Under the pieces are notes generated by a model. The model was not told where the DNA came from. It saw only the letters and a program-made list of their open reading frames with translations, and searched no databases. From Terrirubrum sp051646285 (GTDB lineage: Bacteria; Pseudomonadota; Alphaproteobacteria; Rhizobiales; Beijerinckiaceae): 8,502 bases of DNA. Shown here in pieces: positions 1 through 5,734 of the stretch. Every line of letters starts with the position of its first letter. Position 1 is the stretch's first letter. The DNA is taken from assembly GCA_051646285.1 (NCBI GenBank), contig JBOFCU010000266.1:1-8502 (forward strand), read 5' to 3'. Made by a program: the position numbers and the translations under genes.

Positions 1-438
1 GAGTTTGGTGAGTCAGCCGGGCGCTGGCCGGTGCTGGCTGGTGGTGCCGGCACTCTGAAAAGCGACAACCCGGTCAAGACCATTGGCTCGTTCTGGCCCT
101 ACGCCTCGACGCTGTATGACTATGTCAAACACGCGATGCCGTATGGCAGCGCGCAATCGCTCACAGCCGACGAGATTTATGGTATCAGCGCTTATCTGCT
201 CTATCTCAACGATATCATCAAGGATGAGAATTTCGAGCTGAACGAGAAAACATTTCCCAAGATCAAGCTGCCGAATGAAGGCAATTTTTTCGACGATGAC
301 CGCGAAAAGAGTGAAAAACACTTTTGGAAAAAGCAGCCTTGCATGGCAAATTGTGCACCGGGCGCGGCCAAGATCACGGGCCGTGCGGCGCAGATTGACG
401 TGACACCGGAGAGCGGAAAAGGCCCGAAGGTGGAATAA
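1..438 (+). CDS. soxD: SoxD, sulfane dehydrogenase cytochrome c subunit (C-terminal part; 5' end outside window)
   Basis: This is the C-terminal 145 residues of SoxD, the c-type cytochrome subunit of the periplasmic SoxCD sulfane dehydrogenase, which oxidises cysteine-bound sulfane sulfur on SoxY during thiosulfate oxidation. The reading frame is open from base 1. Its first residues, EFGE, normally come just after the haem CxxCH motif, which would therefore lie just upstream of the window. Visible family features are GRWPVLAGG (residues 7-15), the GSFWPYASTLYDYV segment, HAMPYG carrying the probable axial Met ligand (Met46 in window numbering), SLTADEIYGISAYLLYLND, and the C-terminal PCMANC pair (Cys114, Cys118) followed by ITGRAAQIDVTPE, all typical of SoxD. 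The GTG at base 31 is not a start because the homology runs through it. It lies 27 bp upstream of a cytochrome gene on the same strand, probably in one operon. Assignment is from remembered family motifs. Confidence 0.9.
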   Translation, partial: EFGESAGRWPVLAGGAGTLKSDNPVKTIGSFWPYASTLYDYVKHAMPYGSAQSLTADEIYGISAYLLYLNDIIKDENFELNEKTFPKIKLPNEGNFFDDDREKSEKHFWKKQPCMANCAPGAAKITGRAAQIDVTPESGKGPKVE

Positions 439-465
439 GCGGCTATTTGGGGGAAACTGAAACGC

Positions 466-816
466 ATGAAACGGGTCAATTGCCGGCGCAAGACTTTGGC
501 AAGGACATGTGCGGCGTTGCTGGCGGTCTTGCTGGCAGCGCCTTCTTTGCATGCGCAAGGGAAGGGTGACAGGGCGTTTGGCGAATATCTCGCCAATGAA
601 TGTGTAACCTGCCACCAGCTCAGCGGGCGCTATGATGGCATCCCCCCGATCATTGGCTGGCCGGATGAATCCTTCATCGAAATCATGAACGAGTACAAGA
701 AGAAGGAACGGGCCAATAACGTCATGCAAACCATTGCGGGGCGTCTGGCGGACGACGAAATTGCTGCACTTGCCGCCTATTTTGGCGGTCTGCCACAACA
801 ACCAGCGGTAAAATGA
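466..816 (+). CDS. Monohaem class I cytochrome c, probable electron-accepting partner of the SoxF/FccB flavoprotein
   Basis: This encodes a 116-aa exported cytochrome c. Residues 1-30 form a Sec signal peptide: a basic start (KR, CRRK), a hydrophobic core ALLAVLLAA, and a probable cleavage after SLHA. The mature part has one haem site, CVTCH (Cys46, Cys49, His50), and a probable distal ligand Met87 in NNVMQTIAGRL, followed by the C-terminal helix DDEIAALAAYFGGL. This single-domain layout resembles the cytochrome subunit of flavocytochrome c sulfide dehydrogenase (FccA). It is shorter than the dihaem SoxE described for Paracoccus, so I leave the symbol blank. It stands 27 bp after soxD and 27 bp before the flavoprotein gene, which supports a two-subunit sulfide-oxidising enzyme fed from the same transcript. 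The start is the ATG at 466, with a G-rich stretch GGGGGA at 449-454 as a somewhat distant ribosome site. It could instead be a general periplasmic electron carrier for the Sox system. Confidence 0.85.
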   Translation: MKRVNCRRKTLARTCAALLAVLLAAPSLHAQGKGDRAFGEYLANECVTCHQLSGRYDGIPPIIGWPDESFIEIMNEYKKKERANNVMQTIAGRLADDEIAALAAYFGGLPQQPAVK

Positions 817-830
817 ACCAACCGCATTTC

Positions 831-837
831 GGAAGGG
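831..837 (+). promoter_or_regulatory. Ribosome binding site of the soxF-type gene
   Basis: GGAAGGG lies 6 bases before the ATG at 844. It is a good purine-rich Shine-Dalgarno sequence and fixes the start that gives a complete Tat signal peptide. Confidence 0.6.
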
Positions 838-843
838 ACGACC

Positions 844-2127
844 ATGTCACAGCGCTTTTATTCCCTCGACCGGCGGCGGTTTCTGGCCGGATCTGCCGGC
901 GTCATTGCCGCCAGCGGGCTGGCCATGCCGGCTATCGCTCAGGCCAAGCCAAAGGTCGTTGTCATCGGTGGCGGGCCGGGCGGCGCGACAGCGGCCAAGT
1001 ATCTGGCCAAAGATTCTGCCGGCGCGCTCGATGTCACGCTGGTCGAGCCGGGCGAGACATTCACCACCTGCTTCCACTCCAATCTTTATCTTGGCGGTTA
1101 CAAGGACTGGAGTGCGATCACCCATTCCTACGACAAGGTCAAAGCCTATGGCGTTACCCATGCGCGCACGATGGCGACGGCGATTGACAAGGACAAGCGC
1201 GTTGTCACGCTCGCAGACGGCAAGACGCTGGCCTATGACCGCCTGATCGTCGCGCCGGGCATTGATATCCGTTTTGATTCCGTACCCGGCTATTCGGAGG
1301 CCGCCGCCGAGATCATGCCGCATGCATGGAAGGCCGGGCCGCAGACGCAACTGCTGAAAGCCAAGCTCGATGCGCTGAAGGATGGTGCGGTGATTGTGAT
1401 GATCGCGCCGCCCAACCCCTATCGCTGCCCGCCCGGCCCCTATGAGCGCGTGTCCATGATGGCGCATGTGCTGAAGGCTAAAGGCCATACCAAATCAAAA
1501 ATCATCGTGCTGGATCCCAAGGAGGCTTTCTCCAAGCAGGCCCTGTTCGCTGATGGCTGGCAGAAATACTACACGGGCATGGTGGAATGGCAGGACCCGA
1601 AGATGCATGGCGGCATCAAGGGCGTCGATACCGCAGCTATGACCGTGAAAACCGATCTCGACACCATCAAGGCCGATCTGGTGAATGTCATTCCGGCGCA
1701 GTTTGCCGGCAAAATTGCCCGCGATGCCGGGCTGACCAATCAGGCCGGCTGGTGCCCGATTGATCCCACCAACATGAAATCAGCCAATGATGCCAATATC
1801 TTTGTGATTGGCGACGCTTGCATCGCCGGTGACATGCCCAAATCAGGCTTTTCCGCCAACAGTCAGGCCAAGGTTGCGGCCCTGATGGTGCGCGGCGAAC
1901 TGACCGCTGCCCGCACCTTCCCGGCGCGCTATGCCAACACCTGCTGGTCGCTGATCGAGACCGGCGACACGGTGAAGGTCGGCGGGCGCTACGAAGCGAA
2001 GGATGGCAAGATCACCGCCACGGAAACCTTCGTGTCCAAGAAAGAAGAGACGGCCGACATGCGCAAGCAGCAGTCGGAAGAGAATGAGGGCTGGTACAAG
2101 GGGATCACCGCCGACATTTTTGGCTGA
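844..2127 (+). CDS. soxF: Flavocytochrome c sulfide dehydrogenase flavoprotein subunit (SoxF/FccB), Tat-exported
   Basis: This 427-aa FAD protein should oxidise sulfide in the periplasm and pass electrons to the adjacent cytochrome c. SoxF of Paracoccus is also proposed to reactivate SoxYZ. A Tat signal is plain: DRRRFLA at residues 9-15, a hydrophobic stretch, and a probable cut after Ala34 (AIAQA). The FAD-binding Rossmann motif GGGPGG is at 42-47. Cys76 in TTCFHSN matches the cysteine that covalently carries FAD in FccB. Cys195 (RCPPGPYER) and Cys367 (NTCWSL) match the redox disulfide of that family. The second FAD motif, IFVIGDAC, is at 319-326, and the C-terminal FCSD domain reaches the end. 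Length fits the family (about 400-430 aa). Strong ribosome site at 831-837. It is the last gene before the terminator at 2149. The alternative, a sulfide:quinone reductase, is unlikely given the Tat signal, the FAD-linking cysteine and the cytochrome neighbour. Confidence 0.93.
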   Translation: MSQRFYSLDRRRFLAGSAGVIAASGLAMPAIAQAKPKVVVIGGGPGGATAAKYLAKDSAGALDVTLVEPGETFTTCFHSNLYLGGYKDWSAITHSYDKVKAYGVTHARTMATAIDKDKRVVTLADGKTLAYDRLIVAPGIDIRFDSVPGYSEAAAEIMPHAWKAGPQTQLLKAKLDALKDGAVIVMIAPPNPYRCPPGPYERVSMMAHVLKAKGHTKSKIIVLDPKEAFSKQALFADGWQKYYTGMVEWQDPKMHGGIKGVDTAAMTVKTDLDTIKADLVNVIPAQFAGKIARDAGLTNQAGWCPIDPTNMKSANDANIFVIGDACIAGDMPKSGFSANSQAKVAALMVRGELTAARTFPARYANTCWSLIETGDTVKVGGRYEAKDGKITATETFVSKKEETADMRKQQSEENEGWYKGITADIFG

Positions 2128-2148
2128 GGCCAGACCTCCAGCACCCGC

Positions 2149-2174
2149 AAAAGCCGCCTTCGGGCGGCTTTTTT
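2149..2174 (+). terminator. Rho-independent terminator ending the sox operon
   Basis: A 6-bp GC stem (GCCGCC at 2153-2158, GGCGGC at 2163-2168) with a stable TTCG loop is flanked by AAAA before and TTTTTT after (2169-2174). A/T pairing extends the stem. It begins 21 bp after the flavoprotein stop. The A-tract gives a shorter T-run on the minus strand, but no minus-strand gene approaches from that side. Confidence 0.93.
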
Positions 2175-2258
2175 GTGCCTTGGCTGCCGGTTGGCTGGCA
2201 AAGGCGAATTGCCCGCCGCGCCCTTCTCTGATATTGCGCCGCAACGAAATTAAAAAGT

Positions 2259-2296
2259 CGCGTGCCCGGCTGCCTTCCGTTGCGCCGGGCTTCGCG
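2259..2296 (+). other. Long inverted repeat in the typA upstream region (possible structured mRNA leader)
   Basis: GCCCGGC (2264-2270) is the exact reverse complement of GCCGGGC (2284-2290), with a 13-base loop. Outside a small internal loop, CGCG (2259-2262) can pair with CGCG (2293-2296), giving about 11 pairs. It ends 40 bases before the typA ATG, and only TTT follows it, so it is a poor terminator. An A/T-rich patch (about 2246-2257) just upstream could be part of a promoter. No other clear signal is visible in 2175-2335. Whether the repeat is transcribed with typA is not known. Confidence 0.4.
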
Positions 2297-2335
2297 TTTC
2301 ATGAACCCCGCTTTCAGGCCCGTTTGAGACCCCCT

Positions 2336-4162
2336 ATGTCACTCCGCAATATCGCTATCATCGCCCACGTTGACCACGGCAAAACCACGCTGGTGGACAA
2401 GCTGCTCGCCCAGTCCGGCGCCTTCCGCGAGAATTCGCGCATCATCGAGCGCGTGATGGATTCGAACGATCTGGAAAAAGAGCGTGGCATCACCATTCTC
2501 GCCAAGGCCACCTCGGTGGTCTGGAAAGACACCCGCATCAACATCGTTGATACCCCTGGTCACGCCGATTTCGGCGGCGAGGTGGAACGCATTCTGAACA
2601 TGGTTGATGGCGTCGTTGTGCTGGTCGATGCGGCCGAAGGGCCGATGCCGCAGACCAAATTCGTGGTCGGCAAGGCGCTCAAGCTTGGTTTGCGCCCGAT
2701 CGTCGCCATCAACAAGGTGGACCGGCCCGACGCGCGCGAGGTCGAGGTCATCAATGAGGTGTTCGACCTGTTTGCGGCGCTGGATGCGACGGACGAGCAG
2801 CTCGATTTCCCGATCCTTTACGGGTCAGGCCGTGATGGCTGGATGGCAAAATCCCCGCAAGGTCCGAAGGATGAGGGGCTGGCCCCGCTGTTTGACCTTG
2901 TGCTGGCGCATGTGCCGGAAGCGCGGGTCGAAGAGGGCGGATTCCGCATGCTCGGCACCATTCTGGAAGCCAATCCGTTCCTGGGCCGCATCGTCACAGG
3001 CAAGATTTCGTCGGGCAGCATCAAGCCGGGCCAGCAGATCAAGGCGCTGTCGTTTGACGGCACGGTGATTGAAACCGGGCGTGTCTCGAAGATTCTGGCG
3101 TTCCGCGGCATTGAGCGCCAGCCGATTGAAGAAGGCGTGGCGGGCGACATCGTCGCCATTGCCGGCCTGCAAAAGGGTTCGGTTGCGGATACGTTTGCCG
3201 GCATGGATGTGACCGAAGCGCTGCCGGCACAGCCGATTGATCCGCCCACCGTCACCATGTCCTTCCTCGTCAATGACTCGCCGCTGGCCGGCACCGAAGG
3301 TGACAAGGTGACAAGCCGTGTCATCCGCGACCGCCTGCTGAAGGAAGCAGAGGGCAACGTGACGCTGAAGATCGAGGAAGCGACCGACAAGGATTCCTTC
3401 TTCGTGTCGGGCCGTGGCGAATTGCAGCTTGCCATTCTGATCGAGACGATGCGCCGCGAAGGTTTTGAGCTGGCCGTGTCGCGCCCGCGCGTCGTGCTGA
3501 AAAAGGATGAAGCCACAGGCGAAACGCTGGAGCCGATCGAAGAGGTCGTGGTTGACGTGGACGAAGAGCATTCCGGTGTGGTCGTGCAGAAAATGTCCGA
3601 GCGCAAAGCCGAGATGATCGAGATGCGGCCTTCCGGCGGCAACCGTCTGCGCCTTGTTTTCCATGCTCCGACACGTGGCCTGATCGGCTATCAGTCCGAA
3701 CTGATGACAGATACGCGCGGCACCGCCATCATGAACCGGCTGTTCCATGCCTATCAGCCGTTCAAGGGCGATATTCCAGGCCGCATCAATGGTGTGCTGA
3801 TTTCCAACGACTCCGGTGAAGCTGTCGCCTACGCCTTGTGGAATCTGGAAGACCGCGGGCCGATGGTGATCGACCCGGGTGTGAAGGTGTATCAGGGCAT
3901 GATCATCGGCATTCATTCCCGCGATAATGATCTCGAGGTGAACGTGCTGAAAGGCAAGAAGCTCACCAACATCCGCACCACCTCGAAGGATGAGGCGGTG
4001 CGCCTGACGCCGCCAATCCGCATGACACTGGAAAAATCACTGGCCTGGATTCAGGATGATGAATTGGTGGAGGTCACACCGAAATCCATCCGCCTGCGCA
4101 AGACCGTGCTCGATCCGAATGATCGCAAGCGCTCCGAGCGCCAGAAGACGGAAGCGGCGTGA
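2336..4162 (+). CDS. typA: TypA/BipA ribosome-associated translational GTPase
   Basis: This 608-aa protein belongs to the TypA/BipA family of EF-G-like GTPases that act on the 50S subunit, with roles in ribosome assembly and in cold and stress adaptation. The G domain is complete: AHVDHGKT (10-17, P loop), RGIT with switch Thr53, DTPGH (72-76), NKVD (126-129) and GSG (163-165) in the G5 position. Beta-barrel, EF-G III-like and V-like regions follow, and then the BipA-specific C-terminal domain, with recognisable stretches such as RGLIGYQSELMTDTRGTA and NVLKGKKLTNIR. Length matches the usual 600-610 aa. The frame is open back to 2003, but that extension crosses the terminator at 2149-2174 and lacks homology, so the ATG at 2336 is the start. 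The only ribosome site is a weak GAGA at 2326-2329. Its stop overlaps the next gene's GTG by 4 bases. Confidence 0.96.
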   Translation: MSLRNIAIIAHVDHGKTTLVDKLLAQSGAFRENSRIIERVMDSNDLEKERGITILAKATSVVWKDTRINIVDTPGHADFGGEVERILNMVDGVVVLVDAAEGPMPQTKFVVGKALKLGLRPIVAINKVDRPDAREVEVINEVFDLFAALDATDEQLDFPILYGSGRDGWMAKSPQGPKDEGLAPLFDLVLAHVPEARVEEGGFRMLGTILEANPFLGRIVTGKISSGSIKPGQQIKALSFDGTVIETGRVSKILAFRGIERQPIEEGVAGDIVAIAGLQKGSVADTFAGMDVTEALPAQPIDPPTVTMSFLVNDSPLAGTEGDKVTSRVIRDRLLKEAEGNVTLKIEEATDKDSFFVSGRGELQLAILIETMRREGFELAVSRPRVVLKKDEATGETLEPIEEVVVDVDEEHSGVVVQKMSERKAEMIEMRPSGGNRLRLVFHAPTRGLIGYQSELMTDTRGTAIMNRLFHAYQPFKGDIPGRINGVLISNDSGEAVAYALWNLEDRGPMVIDPGVKVYQGMIIGIHSRDNDLEVNVLKGKKLTNIRTTSKDEAVRLTPPIRMTLEKSLAWIQDDELVEVTPKSIRLRKTVLDPNDRKRSERQKTEAA

Positions 4163-4386
4163 TTTTTCTGACGCGCTTTTTCGGCATTATATTTGCAATG
4201 TCGGCGGTGCAGGGATGCGCCGCCGTTGTTGTAACCAGCGCTGTGACATCAGCAGCTGTAGGGGCCGGTTCGGTGGCTGTCGGGGCTACAACAGCCGTTG
4301 TCAAAACAACCGGCGGGCTGGCTGTTGCCGGCGTCAAGGCCGCTCACAATGCGTCTACCAAGCCTGATGCATCAAAAGCGGACTAG
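4159..4386 (+). CDS. Small predicted lipoprotein, function unknown
   Basis: This is a 75-aa product I do not recognise as a named family. It starts at a GTG that overlaps the typA stop (GTGA at 4159-4162), with GGAAG at 4150-4154 as ribosome site, so translation is probably coupled to typA. Residues 1-19 form a short signal sequence (MIFLTRFF then hydrophobic), and VQGC puts a lipobox cysteine at Cys20. The mature part is almost only Ala, Val, Gly, Thr and Ser (residues 21-58), which could be a membrane-associating or glycine-zipper-like helix, and it ends with a polar tail containing KPDASKAD. The ATG at 4198 would remove most of the signal and leave the cysteine near the N-terminus, so the GTG is preferred. 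Likely an envelope protein, inner- or outer-membrane anchored. No functional link to TypA is evident beyond the coupling. Confidence 0.6.
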   Translation: MIFLTRFFGIIFAMSAVQGCAAVVVTSAVTSAAVGAGSVAVGATTAVVKTTGGLAVAGVKAAHNASTKPDASKAD

Positions 4387-4522
4387 CCTCTGCATTGCGA
4401 TTGTTGATCCAGGCTGCGACATAGCCGATTCAATCAACCATCTTGCAATCATCATGATCTGTGATGGCAATATTCACGGCTGTTTGCTTGTGCGGCCCTG
4501 ATCGCAGGATACATTTTCAGCC

Positions 4523-5416
4523 ATGAATCCTGAACCACACACACCCACCGCTGCTGATTATGGGCTTTATGCGCTTGTGGTTATCGCGTGGAGTACAAGC
4601 TGGATTGCCATGCATTATCAGGTTGGCGTTGTGGCACCGGAAATCTCGGTGTTCTGGCGTTTTCTGATTGCAGCCATCGCCATGTTCGTGATCGCCGTGT
4701 GGCGTGGTGAGCCGTTGCACTATGCACGGTCAGATCATGGGCGCTTTGCGGCCATGGGTATGCTGATGTTCTCATCGAATTTCATTTTATTCTATCACGG
4801 CGCGCAGGCCATTCCCTCCGGTCTGCTGTCGGTTGTCTTTTCACTCGCCTCCATCATCAATCTTTTATTGGCAGCGATTGTGTTCAAGCAGCCGATCACC
4901 GGGCGCATTGCGCTGGGTGCCTTGCTGGGAACGGCTGGAATTGGCTTGCTGTTCGCGCCGCAAATTCTTGGCGCGGACATGCAATCCGCCAGCGCGCGCG
5001 GTTTGCTGCTCTGCGTGGCTGGAACGCTCTGCTTTTGTGCCGGAAATTTATTTTCTGGTGAAAGCCAGCGGCGCGGGATCGGTGTCATCTCTGCATCCGC
5101 ATGGGGTATGGCCTATGGCACGGTCTGGTCAGGCATTTTATCGTGGCTCATGGGCCGCCCCTTCATTGTGGAGTGGACAGTCCCGTATATCTTCGCCCTG
5201 ATCTATCTGGCGCTGATGGCATCGGTGGTCGCATTTTATTCCTATCTCACCTTGCTCGGCCGCATCGGCGCGGGGCGTGCCGGCTATGCGACGGTGATGT
5301 TCCCGGTCTTCGCACTTCTTATTTCCACGTTTGCGGAAAATTATCAGTGGACGGTGATGGCGATGGCGGGGGCCGTTCTGGCACTGGCGGGCAATGTGCT
5401 GGTGATGCGGCGCTAG
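4523..5416 (+). CDS. DMT-superfamily permease with two EamA domains
   Basis: This 297-aa inner-membrane protein has about ten hydrophobic segments, near residues 12-30, 41-60, 73-92, 98-120, 126-146, 158-177, 188-209, 220-242, 250-271 and 276-294. They form two five-helix EamA repeats. Family signs are AWSTSW in helix 1, FWRFLIAA in helix 2, the helix 3-4 region GAQAIPSGLLSVVFSLASIINLLLA, and in the second repeat ALMASVVAFYSYLTLLGRIGAGRAGYATVMFPVFAL. Members export or import metabolites such as amino acids and nucleosides, but the substrate cannot be read from sequence. The start is the ATG at 4523. AGGA at 4507-4510 is rather far upstream for a ribosome site. It is separated by 136 bp from the lipoprotein gene and ends 25 bp before a hairpin terminator, so it is probably its own transcription unit. 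Confidence 0.9.
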   Translation: MNPEPHTPTAADYGLYALVVIAWSTSWIAMHYQVGVVAPEISVFWRFLIAAIAMFVIAVWRGEPLHYARSDHGRFAAMGMLMFSSNFILFYHGAQAIPSGLLSVVFSLASIINLLLAAIVFKQPITGRIALGALLGTAGIGLLFAPQILGADMQSASARGLLLCVAGTLCFCAGNLFSGESQRRGIGVISASAWGMAYGTVWSGILSWLMGRPFIVEWTVPYIFALIYLALMASVVAFYSYLTLLGRIGAGRAGYATVMFPVFALLISTFAENYQWTVMAMAGAVLALAGNVLVMRR

Positions 5417-5441
5417 GCCTGCTTCATAGGCGCTTCGCCGT

Positions 5442-5466
5442 ATTCAGGCATTGTCCTGAATTTTTT
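5442..5466 (+). terminator. Rho-independent terminator of the EamA permease gene
   Basis: ATTCAGG (5442-5448) and CCTGAAT (5455-5461) form a perfect 7-bp stem with a 6-base loop, and the next bases continue as a T-run through 5466. The stem is only moderately GC-rich but is well placed, 25 bases after the permease stop. It has no T-run in the minus direction. It overlaps the 3' end of the candidate small ORF on the other strand. Confidence 0.75.
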
Positions 5467-5599
5467 CCGCACCCATCCGCAACGCCATTTCCAGTGTGGC
5501 GCCGCCGCGCATTTCTGGCATGCGCGGTGTTTTGCCCTGCGTGATGAAGCAGATGGCCATCAGGGCGAGAAGGGTGAGGGACTGAAGGGAGCGGCGCAT
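5444..5599 (-). CDS. Candidate small secreted protein (51 aa), unknown
   Basis: Reading the minus strand from the ATG at 5599 to the TGA at 5446-5444 gives 51 residues. The first 22 look like a Sec signal peptide (MRRSLQSLTLLALMAICFITQG). The rest is polar and Met-rich (PRMPEMRGG, LEMALRMGAEKIQDNA). About three quarters of the codons end in G or C, like the surrounding real genes. An AGGA motif lies 10 bases before the ATG, inside a 7-bp inverted repeat (5605-5623). It is 135 bp downstream of cysK on the same strand and could have its own promoter (a TATAAG motif on the minus strand at 5687-5682). I know no homologue. Its C-terminus runs into the opposite-strand terminator, and a chance ORF of this length is possible. 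Confidence 0.4.
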   Translation of the reverse strand: MRRSLQSLTLLALMAICFITQGKTPRMPEMRGGATLEMALRMGAEKIQDNA

Positions 5600-5604
5600 G
5601 GCGA

Positions 5605-5623
5605 TGAATTCCTGTTGAATTCA
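5605..5623 (-). repeat. Inverted repeat covering the ribosome site of the small ORF
   Basis: TGAATTC (5605-5611) and GAATTCA (5617-5623) are perfect reverse complements with a 5-base spacer. On the minus strand the AGGA used as ribosome site for the ORF starting at 5599 lies at the loop/stem junction. Pairing could limit access to it. The dyad is seen directly; the regulatory reading is inference. Confidence 0.45.
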
Positions 5624-5650
5624 CCCTGAAGCGTGCCGCTCCCTTTTTCT

Positions 5651-5682
5651 GTGCGATGGCGCACGTGTGGTGCGATGCGCAC
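5651..5682 (-). promoter_or_regulatory. Tandem palindromes, possible operator
   Basis: Two near-identical dyads stand in the same orientation: GTGCG-ATGG-CGCAC (5651-5664) and GTGCG-ATG-CGCAC (5670-5682). Their starts are 19 bp apart, close to two turns of the DNA helix, which suits side-by-side binding of two dimers. On the minus strand a TATAAG, resembling a -10 element, abuts them at 5687-5682, so a repressor here would cover the start region of a transcript towards the small ORF. No matching regulator can be named. Confidence 0.4.
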
Positions 5683-5693
5683 TTATAAAGAGA

Positions 5694-5706
5694 CGGCACA
5701 ATGCCG
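5694..5706 (-). terminator. Possible weak terminator of cysK
   Basis: CGGCA (5694-5698) and TGCCG (5702-5706) form a 5-bp stem with a 3-base loop. Read on the minus strand, 28 bases after the cysK stop, it is followed by a T-rich tail (TCTCTTTAT). The stem is short and the tail is interrupted, so termination here would be inefficient if it occurs. Confidence 0.35.
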
Positions 5707-5734
5707 CCCCTTCAACACTGTACTGACCGGCCAA

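Larger units (their letters stand above)
5417..5734. other. 318-bp stretch with no recognised gene: terminator, candidate small ORF and several dyads
   Basis: This separates the convergent permease gene and cysK. It contains a plus-strand terminator at 5442-5466, a possible 51-aa secreted ORF on the minus strand (5444-5599), and four short inverted repeats between 5605 and 5706, described separately. No RNA gene or mobile-element end is visible. Confidence 0.6.

Noticed and set aside
2003..2335. N-terminal extension of the typA frame
   Set aside because: It overlaps the end of the flavoprotein gene and crosses a strong terminator, and the extra residues are unlike any TypA; the ATG at 2336 gives the normal length.
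2825..3916. Long open frame on the minus strand inside typA (363 aa)
   Set aside because: Antisense shadow of a GC-rich gene; composition is unlike a folded protein family and typA is certain.
4450..4466. Hairpin CATCA/TGATG after the lipoprotein gene as a terminator
   Set aside because: AT-rich 5-bp stem with no T-run; too weak to call.
4298..4501. 67-aa plus-strand frame after the lipoprotein gene
   Set aside because: Half of it is an out-of-frame reading of the lipoprotein gene and there is no ribosome site; 4387-4522 shows nothing else convincing.
5428..5440. GGCG/CGCC hairpin just after the permease stop
   Set aside because: Only four pairs and no T-run; the better terminator is 5442-5466.
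5101..5544. Plus-strand frame overlapping the end of the permease and beyond
   Set aside because: Out-of-frame shadow of the permease; it runs through the terminator and has no ribosome site or family features.
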